Source of the DNA: an uncultured Porphyromonadaceae bacterium
GTDB lineage: Bacteria > Bacteroidota > Bacteroidia > Bacteroidales > UBA11471
Length of the DNA stretch: 64,000 nucleotides
Assembly (NCBI GenBank): GCA_900547555.1
Contig: URHG01000004.1
Location: 34,717 to 98,716 of the forward strand
Reading direction: 5' to 3'
How positions within the stretch are numbered: the stretch's first letter is position 1; each line of letters opens with the position of its first letter. The notes below the pieces were generated by a model that saw only the letters and a program-made list of their open reading frames with translations, searched no databases and was not told where the DNA came from. Positions 16,191 through 24,006 of the stretch are shown one piece after another. Position numbers and translations under genes: made by a program.

Positions 16191-16230
16191 AAAAACAGGC
16201 GTGCCATTTATAAATGGCACGCCTGTTTTT
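16191..16230. terminator. Perfect palindromic bidirectional terminator between purT and mrp
   Basis: Two 20-base arms (16191-16210 and 16211-16230) are exact reverse complements with no mismatch, with A5 at one end and T5 at the other. The GC-rich core is CAGGCGTGCCA. It sits between converging purT (plus) and mrp (minus) and can terminate both. Confidence 0.9.
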
Positions 16231-16268
16231 GTACAAATTCCGGACAGATAAATAAATACCGAAGGCAT

Positions 16269-17375
16269 TTATTTATGCGTCTCTACAATATGTGTAGGCG
16301 GTAATGTCTCATTGCGTCGGGCGACTGCATCGACCACCGTCCGGGCCAAGTCGGAAAAAGCCATACCTGTAACCGTACTTTCATCGAGAGCGACCGGACG
16401 TCCTTCATCTCCCCCTTCACAAATACCCTGCACGATAGGAATTTGTCCCAACAACGGAATATGCAATTCCTCAGCCAGTCGTTTCGCTCCCTCCTTCCCG
16501 AAAATATAATACCGGTTTTCGGGCAATTCGGCCGGCGTAAACCAAGCCATATTCTCGACCAATCCGAGAACGGGAACATTCACCTTATCGTTAGTAAACA
16601 TATCGATACCCTTACGTGCGTCGGCCAAAGCCACCTGTTGTGGCGTGGAAACAACAATAGCACCGGTAATCGCCAACGTCTGAATGAGCGTAAGGTGTAT
16701 ATCGCTCGTTCCCGGCGGCAGGTCGAGTACAAAATAATCGAGATCGCCCCAGTCGGCATCGGTAATGAGTTGTTTCAAAGCATTGCTTGCCATTCCGCCC
16801 CGCCATACCACGGCACTGTCGGGACTCACAAAGAATCCGATCGAAAGCAATTTCACCCCATACTTCTCGACCGGAATAATAAGGTCGCGGCCATCGATAC
16901 GCTCGGCATAAGGTCGTTCGTTCTCGACATCGAACATTTTCGGCATCGACGGTCCGAAAATATCGGCATCAAGCAAGCCCACTTTGTAGCCCAACCGAGC
17001 AAGAGCAACCGCCAAATTGGCCGAGACGGTCGATTTACCTACTCCGCCCTTACCCGACGATACGGCGATAATGTTTTTCACTTGTGGGAGAAGTTTTCCG
17101 GGAGCTGGAGCCTGCGCCTGCCTGCTTTTCACCCGTATATTACCTTTGATTTCGACATCCTCGCCTACATAGGTAAGAATCGCCGTTTCGGCAGCTTTCA
17201 CCACCGATTTCTGAAAAGGATCGTTTGGACGCTCGAATATGAGAGAAAAAGAGACTTTATTCCCCTCAATACGAATATCGTCCTCCACCATTCCCGCAGC
17301 AACAAGGTCTTTGCCGTTACCGGGATAACGCACCGTTGCCAGCGCGTCGAGAATCAATTTAGGATATATTGCCAT
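16269..17375 (-). CDS. mrp: Mrp/ApbC-family iron-sulfur carrier ATPase (CxxC motif missing)
   Basis: P-loop ATPase of the Mrp/NBP35 family that carries Fe-S clusters to apoproteins. The 368-residue protein has an N-terminal MIP18/DUF59 domain (about 1-80), a linker rich in Ala-Pro-Gln, and the ATPase domain with the deviant Walker A GKGGVGKST at 108-116, DADIFGPSMP at 136-145 and DLPPGTSD at 218-225. In well-studied Mrp proteins a CxxC pair that binds the bridging cluster follows the VENM motif; here that stretch reads NMAWFTPAELPEN (275-287) with no cysteine. It may be the usual Bacteroidota form, but the cluster must then be held differently. It is co-directional with trmB (24-base gap). 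Confidence 0.92.
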   Translation of the reverse strand: MAIYPKLILDALATVRYPGNGKDLVAAGMVEDDIRIEGNKVSFSLIFERPNDPFQKSVVKAAETAILTYVGEDVEIKGNIRVKSRQAQAPAPGKLLPQVKNIIAVSSGKGGVGKSTVSANLAVALARLGYKVGLLDADIFGPSMPKMFDVENERPYAERIDGRDLIIPVEKYGVKLLSIGFFVSPDSAVVWRGGMASNALKQLITDADWGDLDYFVLDLPPGTSDIHLTLIQTLAITGAIVVSTPQQVALADARKGIDMFTNDKVNVPVLGLVENMAWFTPAELPENRYYIFGKEGAKRLAEELHIPLLGQIPIVQGICEGGDEGRPVALDESTVTGMAFSDLARTVVDAVARRNETLPPTHIVETHK

Positions 17376-17399
17376 ATAATATAAAATAAGATTTCAGAA

Positions 17400-18158
17400 T
17401 CATTTGCCCGAAGCAGCGGCACTTCGTCTGCTCCGGTTGAAACTCCGGTAAGAATCGTATTCGATTTCCACATCGGGTTCCACCAAGACATCTCGATGCT
17501 CGCATACAAACTGTATATATTTGATCGTCATGCCCCGGTCGAGCCATTGCTGTTCGTAAAAAGTACGGATAGAGAGGATATCGTCATCTATTCCCGAATG
17601 ATAGAGATCCTCGGTCTGGACCCGTACCGGATAATGATTGGCTTTCACCATCTCGCAAGTATATGTATAGAGGAACGGACTATCGCTTTTGAGATGTATC
17701 AGTCCGTCGGGACGTAACAAACGACGATAAAGTTCCATAAAACGAGTCGAGGTAAGACGTTTACGTACCTTCTTCATTTGAGGATCGGGAAAAGTAATCC
17801 ATATCTCCGACACCTCACCGGGAGCAAAAAAGTGATCGATAAGCTCTATCGAGGTACGTAGAAAGGCCACGTTCGACAGTCCCTCCTGCAATGAAGCCTT
17901 AGCCCCCGTCCACATACGAGCACCTTTTATATCGATACCGATGAAATTTTTATACGGATACTTTCGGGCCAGTCCTACGGCGTACTCACCTTTACCGCAG
18001 CCCAGTTCGAGGACGATGGGATTATCGTTCTTAAAAAAATCGGTATTCCACCGGCCTTTCATGTCAAAACCTTTTTCCCGCAACACGGCAAACGGGTATT
18101 GGAATACGTGCGGATAACCGCTCATATCATCGAATTTCTGTAATTTATTTTTTCCCAT
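17400..18158 (-). CDS. trmB: tRNA (guanine-N7-)-methyltransferase TrmB
   Basis: Methylates G46 of tRNA with SAM. The 252-residue protein has the SAM-binding motif LELGCGKGEYAVGLA (about residues 50-64), FIGIDIKGARMWTGA, and the catalytic/tRNA-binding motif WITFPDPQMKKVRKRLTS (family form: FPDPWPKKRHxKRR). The C-terminal YDSYRSFNRSRRSAAASGK tail is basic. It lies 10 bases downstream of an S24-type regulator and upstream of mrp; the three probably share a transcript. Confidence 0.95.
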   Translation of the reverse strand: MGKNKLQKFDDMSGYPHVFQYPFAVLREKGFDMKGRWNTDFFKNDNPIVLELGCGKGEYAVGLARKYPYKNFIGIDIKGARMWTGAKASLQEGLSNVAFLRTSIELIDHFFAPGEVSEIWITFPDPQMKKVRKRLTSTRFMELYRRLLRPDGLIHLKSDSPFLYTYTCEMVKANHYPVRVQTEDLYHSGIDDDILSIRTFYEQQWLDRGMTIKYIQFVCEHRDVLVEPDVEIEYDSYRSFNRSRRSAAASGK

Positions 18159-18168
18159 AATACAAGTC

Positions 18169-18855
18169 TTACATACGACTGTCGAAACGTATGATATGTT
18201 CTACAACAAAAAGATCACGTATATCGCTCTTCCGCACCTCTATATCGTCATATTCCTTATTGGCGCTGCGCAAAATCACCATCGAAGGATCGCTATGCTT
18301 ACGTATATACTTCACCATACGGTAATCATCGAGCAACACAACATAAATCTGTCCCCAAAAAATAAGGTCGAGATTGCGCACTTCCCTTATGGCCACCATA
18401 TCGCCGCAGCATATAACCGGCTGCATGCTATCGCCGCTTACCCGCACAATACTACTGTCGGGACTGATAAAAGGAACGTCTATCGCCCCTATCAGGCGAT
18501 CGCTCGAAAACATCATGCTGCGCCCCATACTACCGGCTGTTACATCGACATCGTACACCTTGGCACCTTTCCGCACGTCGGTACATATGGCCGACGCCGG
18601 CAACGAAATAGCCTTGCTGTGTTGCGGAGGTGTCATATAGAATATGTTTCCCGTTCCACTGAGCAGCCACTCTTTCGAGACTCCCAGCCCCACAACTATT
18701 TTGTTGACGAGAGAATCATTGATGGGCAACTTGCCGTTCACGTGCTTCGAGAAATTGGAGCGGTCGGTCTTAATACGGTCGGCAAATTCATTTTGGGTAA
18801 TTTGCAGAATACGTATCAGCTCCCTGACTCGTCCTATAAGTACATCGTTGGTCAT
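18169..18855 (-). CDS. LexA/CI-like repressor: XRE helix-turn-helix plus S24 peptidase domain
   Basis: A 228-residue regulator with an XRE-type helix-turn-helix (about 7-65: RELIRILQITQNEFADRIKTDRSNFSKHV) and a C-terminal S24 domain. The latent self-cleavage parts look intact: an Ala107-Gly108 bond (VTAGSM), nucleophile S143 in VSGDSMQP, and general base K182 in DYRMVKYI. Such proteins are known to cut themselves when activated by RecA filaments or other signals. An 18-base palindrome at 18906-18923 lies between its predicted promoter and start codon, probably its operator. No phage genes are nearby, so it is a chromosomal regulator; its targets are unknown. It is upstream of trmB with a 10-base gap. 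Confidence 0.88.
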   Translation of the reverse strand: MTNDVLIGRVRELIRILQITQNEFADRIKTDRSNFSKHVNGKLPINDSLVNKIVVGLGVSKEWLLSGTGNIFYMTPPQHSKAISLPASAICTDVRKGAKVYDVDVTAGSMGRSMMFSSDRLIGAIDVPFISPDSSIVRVSGDSMQPVICCGDMVAIREVRNLDLIFWGQIYVVLLDDYRMVKYIRKHSDPSMVILRSANKEYDDIEVRKSDIRDLFVVEHIIRFDSRM

Positions 18856-18905
18856 AGCGGGATTTTTTTATTGGACTTTCCGATTTGATAAATATCACAC
18901 GACTC

Positions 18906-18923
18906 TATGGTTATATTACCATA
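18906..18923. promoter_or_regulatory. Operator-like palindrome upstream of the S24 repressor
   Basis: TATGGTTATATTACCATA: the outer hexamers TATGGT and ACCATA are exact inverted repeats, and 16 of 18 positions are symmetric. It lies just downstream of the repressor's predicted -7 element (18936-18943, minus strand) and overlaps a plus-strand -7 element, so binding would block transcription both ways. Autoregulation is inferred. Confidence 0.5.
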
Positions 18924-18935
18924 TATTTGTGCAGA

Positions 18936-18943
18936 CAAAGGTA
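18936..18943 (-). promoter_or_regulatory. -7 promoter element of the S24 repressor operon
   Basis: Reads TACCTTTG on the minus strand, an exact TAnnTTTG match, 80 bases before the repressor start codon. Confidence 0.5.
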
Positions 18944-19059
18944 AGTAAAGAGTTTTAAATATCCTATTATTTTAGGCATATTTTTATTTCCATACTTTTT
19001 TAAGTCATTTCATACTCATGGTTTTATACCAATTACATTCTTATAAAATGGTATTCGAC

Positions 19060-19140
19060 GGGAAGGACGACCTTTCTTTTTAGGATTGTTTAATCGGAGG
19101 AACGGGAACCTTCGGACTTTGGACTTTTGTCGTCCTTCCC
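19060..19140 (+). other. Inverted repeat in the leader of the orphan gene, possible structured RNA
   Basis: GGGAAGGACGAC (19060-19071) and GTCGTCCTTCCC (19129-19140) are exact 12-base inverted repeats 57 bases apart. The loop contains a G-rich part (ggaggaacggg) and ccttcgg. There is no T run after it, so it is not a terminator; it would sit in the 5' leader of the gene at 19168. Function unknown. Confidence 0.45.
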
Positions 19141-19167
19141 CACCGGATACAAAAAAGGATTATATAT

Positions 19168-19491
19168 ATGATAGAATTAAACACGCACCATTTGGCACTC
19201 TTATGTGCCGGACAATTTATCGCCCATTTCGATTACGACGACCTCGTCGACAACCGATATTGCAGCGAATACGAGACAAGTATCAGCAGCACGCCGTTAC
19301 GCCTGCATTGCCGAGCCCGCTTCGATAAAAAAGGAGAACAAATAAGCGATTTCGACTTCGACGTAGAAAGTTGCGACCGCCGCACGCAACTGCACATCAT
19401 AGGATCTATGCAACAAGCACGCAGCAAAGCCCGTCAATGGATAAACGCCTATCTCAAAAACTATCGTACTTATTGCCCGCTCGAAACATAA
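19168..19491 (+). CDS. Uncharacterised 107-residue protein
   Basis: I do not recognise this protein. It has no signal peptide or membrane segment. The N-terminal half is acidic (AHFDYDDLVDNRYCSEY) and contains two likely beta-strands ending in DFDFDVES; the C-terminal part is a basic helix (SMQQARSKARQWINAYLKNYRTYC) that could bind nucleic acid or a partner. It has four cysteines. It is a single gene with a structured leader upstream and a shared terminator downstream, and it is divergent from the S24 repressor, so the repressor may control it (inference). The start at 19168 follows an A-rich stretch and is the only ATG giving the full frame. Confidence 0.6.
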   Translation: MIELNTHHLALLCAGQFIAHFDYDDLVDNRYCSEYETSISSTPLRLHCRARFDKKGEQISDFDFDVESCDRRTQLHIIGSMQQARSKARQWINAYLKNYRTYCPLET

Positions 19492-19493
19492 AA

Positions 19494-19520
19494 AAAGCTG
19501 CCCGTGTATCGGGCAGCTTT
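19494..19520. terminator. Bidirectional terminator between the orphan gene and gap
   Basis: AAAGCTGCCCG and CGGGCAGCTTT form a perfect 11-bp stem around a five-base loop between two converging genes; runs of A and T flank it on the respective sides. Confidence 0.85.
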
Positions 19521-19548
19521 CGGACTTTTATGATAAGAAATAAATATC

Positions 19549-20556
19549 TTATTTGTTTACGGTAGCCATGTGAGCGATGAGATCGAGCACTTTGTTGGAG
19601 TAACCGATTTCATTGTCATACCAAGATACGACTTTAACGAAAGTATCGGTCAAAGCGATACCGGCTTTGGCATCAAAGATAGAAGTACGGGTATCGCCGA
19701 GGAAATCCGACGAAACGACAGCATCTTCGGTATATCCCAGCACACCTTTGAGTTCACCTTCCGAAGCTTCTTTCATAGCAGCGCAGATTTCGGCATAGGT
19801 AGCGGGTTTTGCCAAATTTACAGTAAGGTCTACAACCGAAACGTCGAGAGTCGGAACACGCATCGACATACCGGTAAGTTTACCGTTCAATTCGGGAATT
19901 ACTTTACCTACGGCCTTAGCAGCACCGGTCGACGAAGGAATGATGTTACCCGAAGCGGCACGACCACCACGCCAGTCTTTCATAGAAGGACCGTCAACGG
20001 TCTTTTGAGTAGCGGTAGTAGAGTGTACGGTAGTCATCAAACCGTCGGTAATACCCCATTTGTCATTCAATACTTTGGCGATGGGTGCCAAGCAGTTGGT
20101 GGTGCAAGATGCGTTAGAAACGAATTTCTGACCTGCATAGGTTTTCTCGTTTACACCGCAAACAAACATGGGGGTATCGTCTTTCGAAGGAGCCGACATT
20201 ACAACATATTTAGCACCGGCGTCGATATGACCTTGAGCTTTTTCTTTGGTCAAGAAAAGGCCGGTCGACTCAACAACATATTCAGCACCTACGGCGTCCC
20301 ATTTCAAATCGGCGGGATTCTTTTCGGCCGTAACACGGATTTTTTTACCGTTTACGATCAGCTGGCTGTTTTCCACATCAGCTTCGATAGTGCCGTCGAA
20401 TTGGCCGTGCATCGTATCATATTTGAGCATATATGCCAAATAATCTACGGGGCACAAGTCGTTGATACCAACGATTTGAATGTCGTTTCTCTTTTGAGCG
20501 GCACGGAAAACGAAACGTCCGATGCGGCCGAAACCATTAATACCTACTTTAATCAT
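19549..20556 (-). CDS. gap: Glyceraldehyde-3-phosphate dehydrogenase
   Basis: Glycolytic enzyme that oxidises and phosphorylates glyceraldehyde-3-phosphate with NAD. The 335 residues are the normal length. The NAD-binding start is MIKVGINGFGRIGRFVFRAA; Asp33 in INDL favours NAD over NADP. The catalytic Cys151 is in the signature SNASCTTNCLAP, and HSTTATQKTVDG and WYDNEIGYSNKV are the other family marks. It is monocistronic, divergent from mdh, with a predicted promoter at 20636-20643. Confidence 0.98.
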   Translation of the reverse strand: MIKVGINGFGRIGRFVFRAAQKRNDIQIVGINDLCPVDYLAYMLKYDTMHGQFDGTIEADVENSQLIVNGKKIRVTAEKNPADLKWDAVGAEYVVESTGLFLTKEKAQGHIDAGAKYVVMSAPSKDDTPMFVCGVNEKTYAGQKFVSNASCTTNCLAPIAKVLNDKWGITDGLMTTVHSTTATQKTVDGPSMKDWRGGRAASGNIIPSSTGAAKAVGKVIPELNGKLTGMSMRVPTLDVSVVDLTVNLAKPATYAEICAAMKEASEGELKGVLGYTEDAVVSSDFLGDTRTSIFDAKAGIALTDTFVKVVSWYDNEIGYSNKVLDLIAHMATVNK

Positions 20557-20635
20557 TGTTCTAAAATTTAAAAGGTTATATAATAACGATTCTTATTCCG
20601 AATTTGTTCAAAATGAATCTTTCGATTTTGCGATG

Positions 20636-20643
20636 CAAAGGTA
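20636..20643 (-). promoter_or_regulatory. -7 promoter element of gap
   Basis: Reads TACCTTTG on the minus strand, an exact TAnnTTTG match, 80 bases before the gap start codon. No -33 box at standard spacing. Confidence 0.5.
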
Positions 20644-20877
20644 GCTATTTTATCTTTATGCTCGCATCTTTTTTCAAGAAAAATAGTGCCCAATATACTC
20701 TATCCCCTTGAAAATTTTTATTTTACAACCCATTTTGGCAGGTAAAGTTTACAAAATAGATTTTTCTCTGTCAAACAATTCCTTTCATGATCGACCCAGA
20801 TGAAATCGTCGAATATCCCAATCGCAGCATTTTACAAAATTAAATAGAGAAAATTTTCCATAAAAGAAAATCTACTA

Positions 20878-20885
20878 TACCTTTG
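20878..20885 (+). promoter_or_regulatory. -7 promoter element of mdh
   Basis: TACCTTTG matches TAnnTTTG and lies 68 bases before the mdh start; a T-rich -33 region (TTTT at 20854-20857) is 20 bases upstream. Confidence 0.5.
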
Positions 20886-20953
20886 TAGAGTAGAAAAATC
20901 GGTTTTTGAAAACACGTAAAAAAGATTGTATAACCCTTTAACTTTAAAAGATT

Positions 20954-21883
20954 ATGGCAAAAATCACAGTCGTAGGCGCCGGAAATGTAGGCGCAACATG
21001 CGCCAATGTTTTGGCTTTCAATGAAATTGCTGACGAGATCGTATTGCTTGATATTAAAGAAGGCGTCTCCGAGGGCAAAGCACTCGACATGATGCAGACT
21101 GCAACCCTGCTCGGATTCGACACCAAAGTCAACGGTGTAACCAATGATTATACCAAAACAGCCGGCTCGGACGTCGTTGTCATTACCTCGGGTATTCCCC
21201 GCAAACCGGGTATGACCCGTGAAGAACTCATCGGCGTAAACGCCGGTATCGTAAAAACCGTTACCGAAAGCGTATTGGCCCACTCCCCCAATGCTATTAT
21301 CGTGTGCGTAAGCAACCCGATGGATACGATGACCTATTTGATACAAAAGACCTCGGGCCTGCCCAAGAACCGTATTATCGGTATGGGTGGAGCACTCGAC
21401 AGCTCACGCTTCAAATGTTATCTGAGCAAAGCTCTCAATGCCAATCCCAATGAAATCGAAGGTGTAGTCATCGGCGGACACGGCGATACGACAATGATAC
21501 CTTTGTCCCGATTGGCAACATACAAAGGTGTACCCGTTACGCAACTCCTCGACAAAGAAGTTCTCGACAAAGTGGTTGCCGATACTATGGTAGGCGGAGC
21601 CACACTCACCAAGATGCTCGGGACGTCGGCTTGGTATGCTCCGGGTGCAGCGGCAGCCTATGTAGCCGAAGCCATTATCCGCGACCAGAAAAAAGTCGTT
21701 CCTTGTAGCGTTTATCTCGAAGGCGAATACGGAGAAAGCAACATCTGTATCGGCGTTCCTGTCGTTTTAGGCCGCACAGGTTGGGAAAAAGTCATAGACT
21801 TCAAACTCAACGACGAGGAAACCGCTCTTTTCAAAGCCAGTGCAGAAGCTGTACGCAAGACCAACAGCGCCCTCAATCTTTAA
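20954..21883 (+). CDS. mdh: Malate dehydrogenase
   Basis: Interconverts malate and oxaloacetate with NAD; in Bacteroidota it serves the fumarate-succinate branch of fermentation. The 309-residue protein starts MAKITVVGAGNVGATCANVLA (NAD loop), has ITSGIPRKPGMTREELIGVNA with the substrate-binding arginines, and the active-site histidine in VIGGHGDTTMIPL. It is of the LDH-like MDH type. It is a single gene with its own promoter and terminator. Confidence 0.97.
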   Translation: MAKITVVGAGNVGATCANVLAFNEIADEIVLLDIKEGVSEGKALDMMQTATLLGFDTKVNGVTNDYTKTAGSDVVVITSGIPRKPGMTREELIGVNAGIVKTVTESVLAHSPNAIIVCVSNPMDTMTYLIQKTSGLPKNRIIGMGGALDSSRFKCYLSKALNANPNEIEGVVIGGHGDTTMIPLSRLATYKGVPVTQLLDKEVLDKVVADTMVGGATLTKMLGTSAWYAPGAAAAYVAEAIIRDQKKVVPCSVYLEGEYGESNICIGVPVVLGRTGWEKVIDFKLNDEETALFKASAEAVRKTNSALNL

Positions 21884-21903
21884 TAAAGACAATCTGCCAA
21901 TAT

Positions 21904-21935
21904 AACGGCCACACAAAAATGTGTGGCCGTTTTTG
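21904..21935 (+). terminator. Terminator of mdh
   Basis: AACGGCCACAC (21904-21914) pairs with GTGTGGCCGTT (21921-21931), loop of six, followed by a T run. Confidence 0.9.
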
Positions 21936-22000
21936 TACCGATACCACGATAAAATTACCTAAAAAAGCCCGACGAATAGCAACAGATGCGAAATATTTTT

Positions 22001-22008
22001 TATTTTTG
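22001..22008 (+). promoter_or_regulatory. -7 promoter element of the aldose epimerase gene
   Basis: TATTTTTG fits TAnnTTTG, 33 bases before the start codon at 22042 and after the mdh terminator. Confidence 0.4.
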
Positions 22009-22041
22009 AGAAGTGAAACATCTTTCTAATCCAAATATATC

Positions 22042-23043
22042 ATGATCGAGAAAATCAATTTCAACGGAATGCCGGCCGTACATTTTACCGCCGGAGGTTA
22101 CGAAGCCGTCATGGTACCCTCGGTAGGTGCCAATGTCGTAAAACTCAAACACACCGCCACGGGTATCGAGATACTGCGTACCCCTGATGCCGAAGAGATG
22201 GAGAACTTCAAGGAGCGTCCTCAAATTTACGGATTACCCCTGCTCTTCCCGCCGAACCGCATAGCCGACGGAACTTATACATTCGAAGGGAGAAAATATC
22301 AATACCCCATCACCATTCCGGCTCAGAACAACTACCATCACGGTATCATCAAAAGCGAACCGTTCACCGTATCCCGTACTGTTGAAGGAAAAGATTTTGT
22401 CGAGATAGAAGCCGTTTATTACAGCAATCTTTTCAACAACGCCATCTTCCGCGACTTTCCTCACGAATTTTGCTGTCGCATGATATTCCGGCTCGACGTC
22501 GACGGCTTGCATCAGACCACCGTATTTGAGAACCTCAGCGACAAAGATATGCCCGTAGGCATGGGTTTCCACACACCTATCCGCGTACCTTTCACTCCCG
22601 ACGGGAAAGCCGAGAATTACCGTATACGTCTCTCCGCAGGCAAGCGCATGGAAATGAATGAACGGACGCTTCCGACAGAAAAACTGCTAGACTTATCGCC
22701 GGCCGAAGCCCCTTTACGCAAAGACGGCATCGCACCTTGCGGCGAAGCCATGGAATGGGCTTTGGTAAACGAGACACTCGAAATCAACGGACGGCCCTAC
22801 AACGGAGCCATTATGACCGATACGGCCAGCGGCTGGTCGGCCTGCTATGAAGTGGACGAAAACTTCAAATACTGGACACTTTGGAACAACGGCGGTAACG
22901 TGCCGTATGCCTGCCCCGAACCGCAAAGTTGGGCCACCAACGCCCCCAACCTCTCCGACCCCGAAGCCTACGGATTCCGTTATATCGCACCCGGCGGTGA
23001 ATTCCGAGCCTCGACACATCTTTTCGTCAGCGACAAAATGTAA
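22042..23043 (+). CDS. Aldose 1-epimerase (galactose mutarotase-like)
   Basis: A 333-residue beta-sandwich of the mutarotase superfamily, which interconverts the anomers of hexoses. Family marks are VPSVGANVVKLKH near the start, the IYGLPLLFPPNRI segment with the conserved arginine, NNYHHGIIKSEPF with the histidine dyad region, MPVGMGFHTPIRVPF, and the C-terminal CPEPQSWATNAPN with the catalytic-type Glu. There is no signal peptide, so it is cytoplasmic. The sugar is not known. It is monocistronic with a terminator. Confidence 0.88.
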   Translation: MIEKINFNGMPAVHFTAGGYEAVMVPSVGANVVKLKHTATGIEILRTPDAEEMENFKERPQIYGLPLLFPPNRIADGTYTFEGRKYQYPITIPAQNNYHHGIIKSEPFTVSRTVEGKDFVEIEAVYYSNLFNNAIFRDFPHEFCCRMIFRLDVDGLHQTTVFENLSDKDMPVGMGFHTPIRVPFTPDGKAENYRIRLSAGKRMEMNERTLPTEKLLDLSPAEAPLRKDGIAPCGEAMEWALVNETLEINGRPYNGAIMTDTASGWSACYEVDENFKYWTLWNNGGNVPYACPEPQSWATNAPNLSDPEAYGFRYIAPGGEFRASTHLFVSDKM

Positions 23044-23055
23044 TCATATATTTTG

Positions 23056-23092
23056 AAAAAATCCCGGGCAAGTTGATTACCCGGGATTTTTT
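23056..23092. terminator. Terminator between the epimerase and SDR genes
   Basis: AAAAAATCCCGGG (23056-23068) pairs with CCCGGGATTTTTT (23080-23092) around an 11-base loop. Both sides carry A/T runs, so it can serve the converging SDR gene too. Confidence 0.85.
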
Positions 23093-23110
23093 CTTTCATA
23101 CAAAATATAA

Positions 23111-23863
23111 TCACTCGTTCTTTATCACACTGACCGGCATTCTCTCCCACAATCCCGCAGGAATGAAGCGCCAAAAGAATACCAAAATAGAGAATTTCCA
23201 ATCGATAACCACCCGACGGCGACGACGCACGATAGCTCGGAAAGCTTTGCGAGCCACCGGACGAAGCGGCATCAACATCGGATAGCGATGCTCCTTATTG
23301 AGTAAATCGGTTGCCACGAAACCAGGACGAATATCGGTAAAAGCGATTTTCAGTTTCCGCATATGCGATAATTGGGACAGAGCATCGAGATAGGTATTCT
23401 GCATTCGTTTCGACGCCGAATAGGCAGTCGCAGAGCCTAAACCCTTAGTCCCGGCGATAGATGTAATCACGGCAATATGACCGTTACCCTGCCGGGCAAA
23501 GTAATTATACGCAGCCGTTATCATGCGGGTAAACCCCATGACATTGGTCTCCATCGTCCGCAACTCGACGGCAGGATCGAGAGTCGGATTCTGCGCTCCG
23601 ATACCCGATACATGACAATATATATCCATACCGCCCAATTTTTCAACCAAGCGTATCAACTCGGTCGCAGAAGATTCGCGTGTAATGTCGATACAACCCG
23701 CCACGACCTGAGACGGAGCAGACATGCGGAGTTTCTCGAGCGGCTCGGCCCGACGACCGGCAATCCCCACCCGCCAACCGGCAGCAATACACAATTTGGC
23801 TATCTCCATTCCTATACCCGAAGTAGCCCCCATGATAACAATTCGTTTTGCGGTCGTCTTCAT
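23111..23863 (-). CDS. Short-chain dehydrogenase/reductase
   Basis: A 250-residue NAD(P)-dependent oxidoreductase of the SDR class. The cofactor loop GATSGIGMEIAKLC is at residues 12-25, an Arg pair (GRRAE) after the second strand suggests NADP, and the catalytic Ser and Tyr-x-x-x-Lys are in VITSIAGTKGLGSATAYSASK. The C-terminus has RRRRRVVIDWK followed by a hydrophobic stretch (FSILVFFWRFIPAGLW), so the protein may associate with membrane. Substrate unknown. It is the only gene on its strand between serS and the epimerase. Confidence 0.88.
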   Translation of the reverse strand: MKTTAKRIVIMGATSGIGMEIAKLCIAAGWRVGIAGRRAEPLEKLRMSAPSQVVAGCIDITRESSATELIRLVEKLGGMDIYCHVSGIGAQNPTLDPAVELRTMETNVMGFTRMITAAYNYFARQGNGHIAVITSIAGTKGLGSATAYSASKRMQNTYLDALSQLSHMRKLKIAFTDIRPGFVATDLLNKEHRYPMLMPLRPVARKAFRAIVRRRRRVVIDWKFSILVFFWRFIPAGLWERMPVSVIKNE

Positions 23864-23950
23864 AATAAAAAAGTCTGATGATACTTATTTGCAATTTAAT
23901 CTTTTTTTCAAGACGAAACAAGCAAAATCCGTCTTTTCTTATTCTCATCA

Positions 23951-23980
23951 ACAAAAAAAGAGAGCCGAAACTCTCTTTTG
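23951..23980 (-). terminator. Terminator of serS
   Basis: AAAGAGAG (23957-23964) and CTCTCTTT (23971-23978) form the stem; read on the minus strand it is followed by seven T, as expected after serS, which ends at 24007. Confidence 0.8.
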
Positions 23981-24006
23981 TAAATATCGAAACATTCCCA
24001 ACAAGA

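Larger units (their letters stand above)
18856..19167. other. Regulatory intergenic region between the S24 repressor and an orphan gene
   Basis: These 312 bases hold, from left to right: the operator-like palindrome 18906-18923; a plus-strand -7 element TATATTTG (18922-18929); a minus-strand -7 element (CAAAGGTA on plus, 18936-18943); an AT-rich stretch; and a 12-base inverted repeat with arms 19060-19071 and 19129-19140 that could fold the leader of the orphan gene. No protein gene is credible here. Confidence 0.6.
20557..20953. other. Divergent promoter region between gap and mdh
   Basis: These 397 bases are AT-rich and hold a minus-strand -7 element for gap (CAAAGGTA on plus, 20636-20643) and a plus-strand -7 element for mdh (TACCTTTG, 20878-20885). 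The 230 bases between show no gene and no strong repeat. Confidence 0.6.

Noticed and set aside
19019..19031. Second TGGT-N5-ACCA palindrome as another operator of the S24 repressor
   Set aside because: Its half-site spacing is five bases, against six in the main site, and the outer TA/TA are missing; could be chance in AT-rich DNA.
16443..20571. Long plus-strand frames at 16443-17384, 18196-18888 and 19570-20571
   Set aside because: They are antisense to mrp, the S24 repressor and gap, respectively, and do not resemble any protein family.
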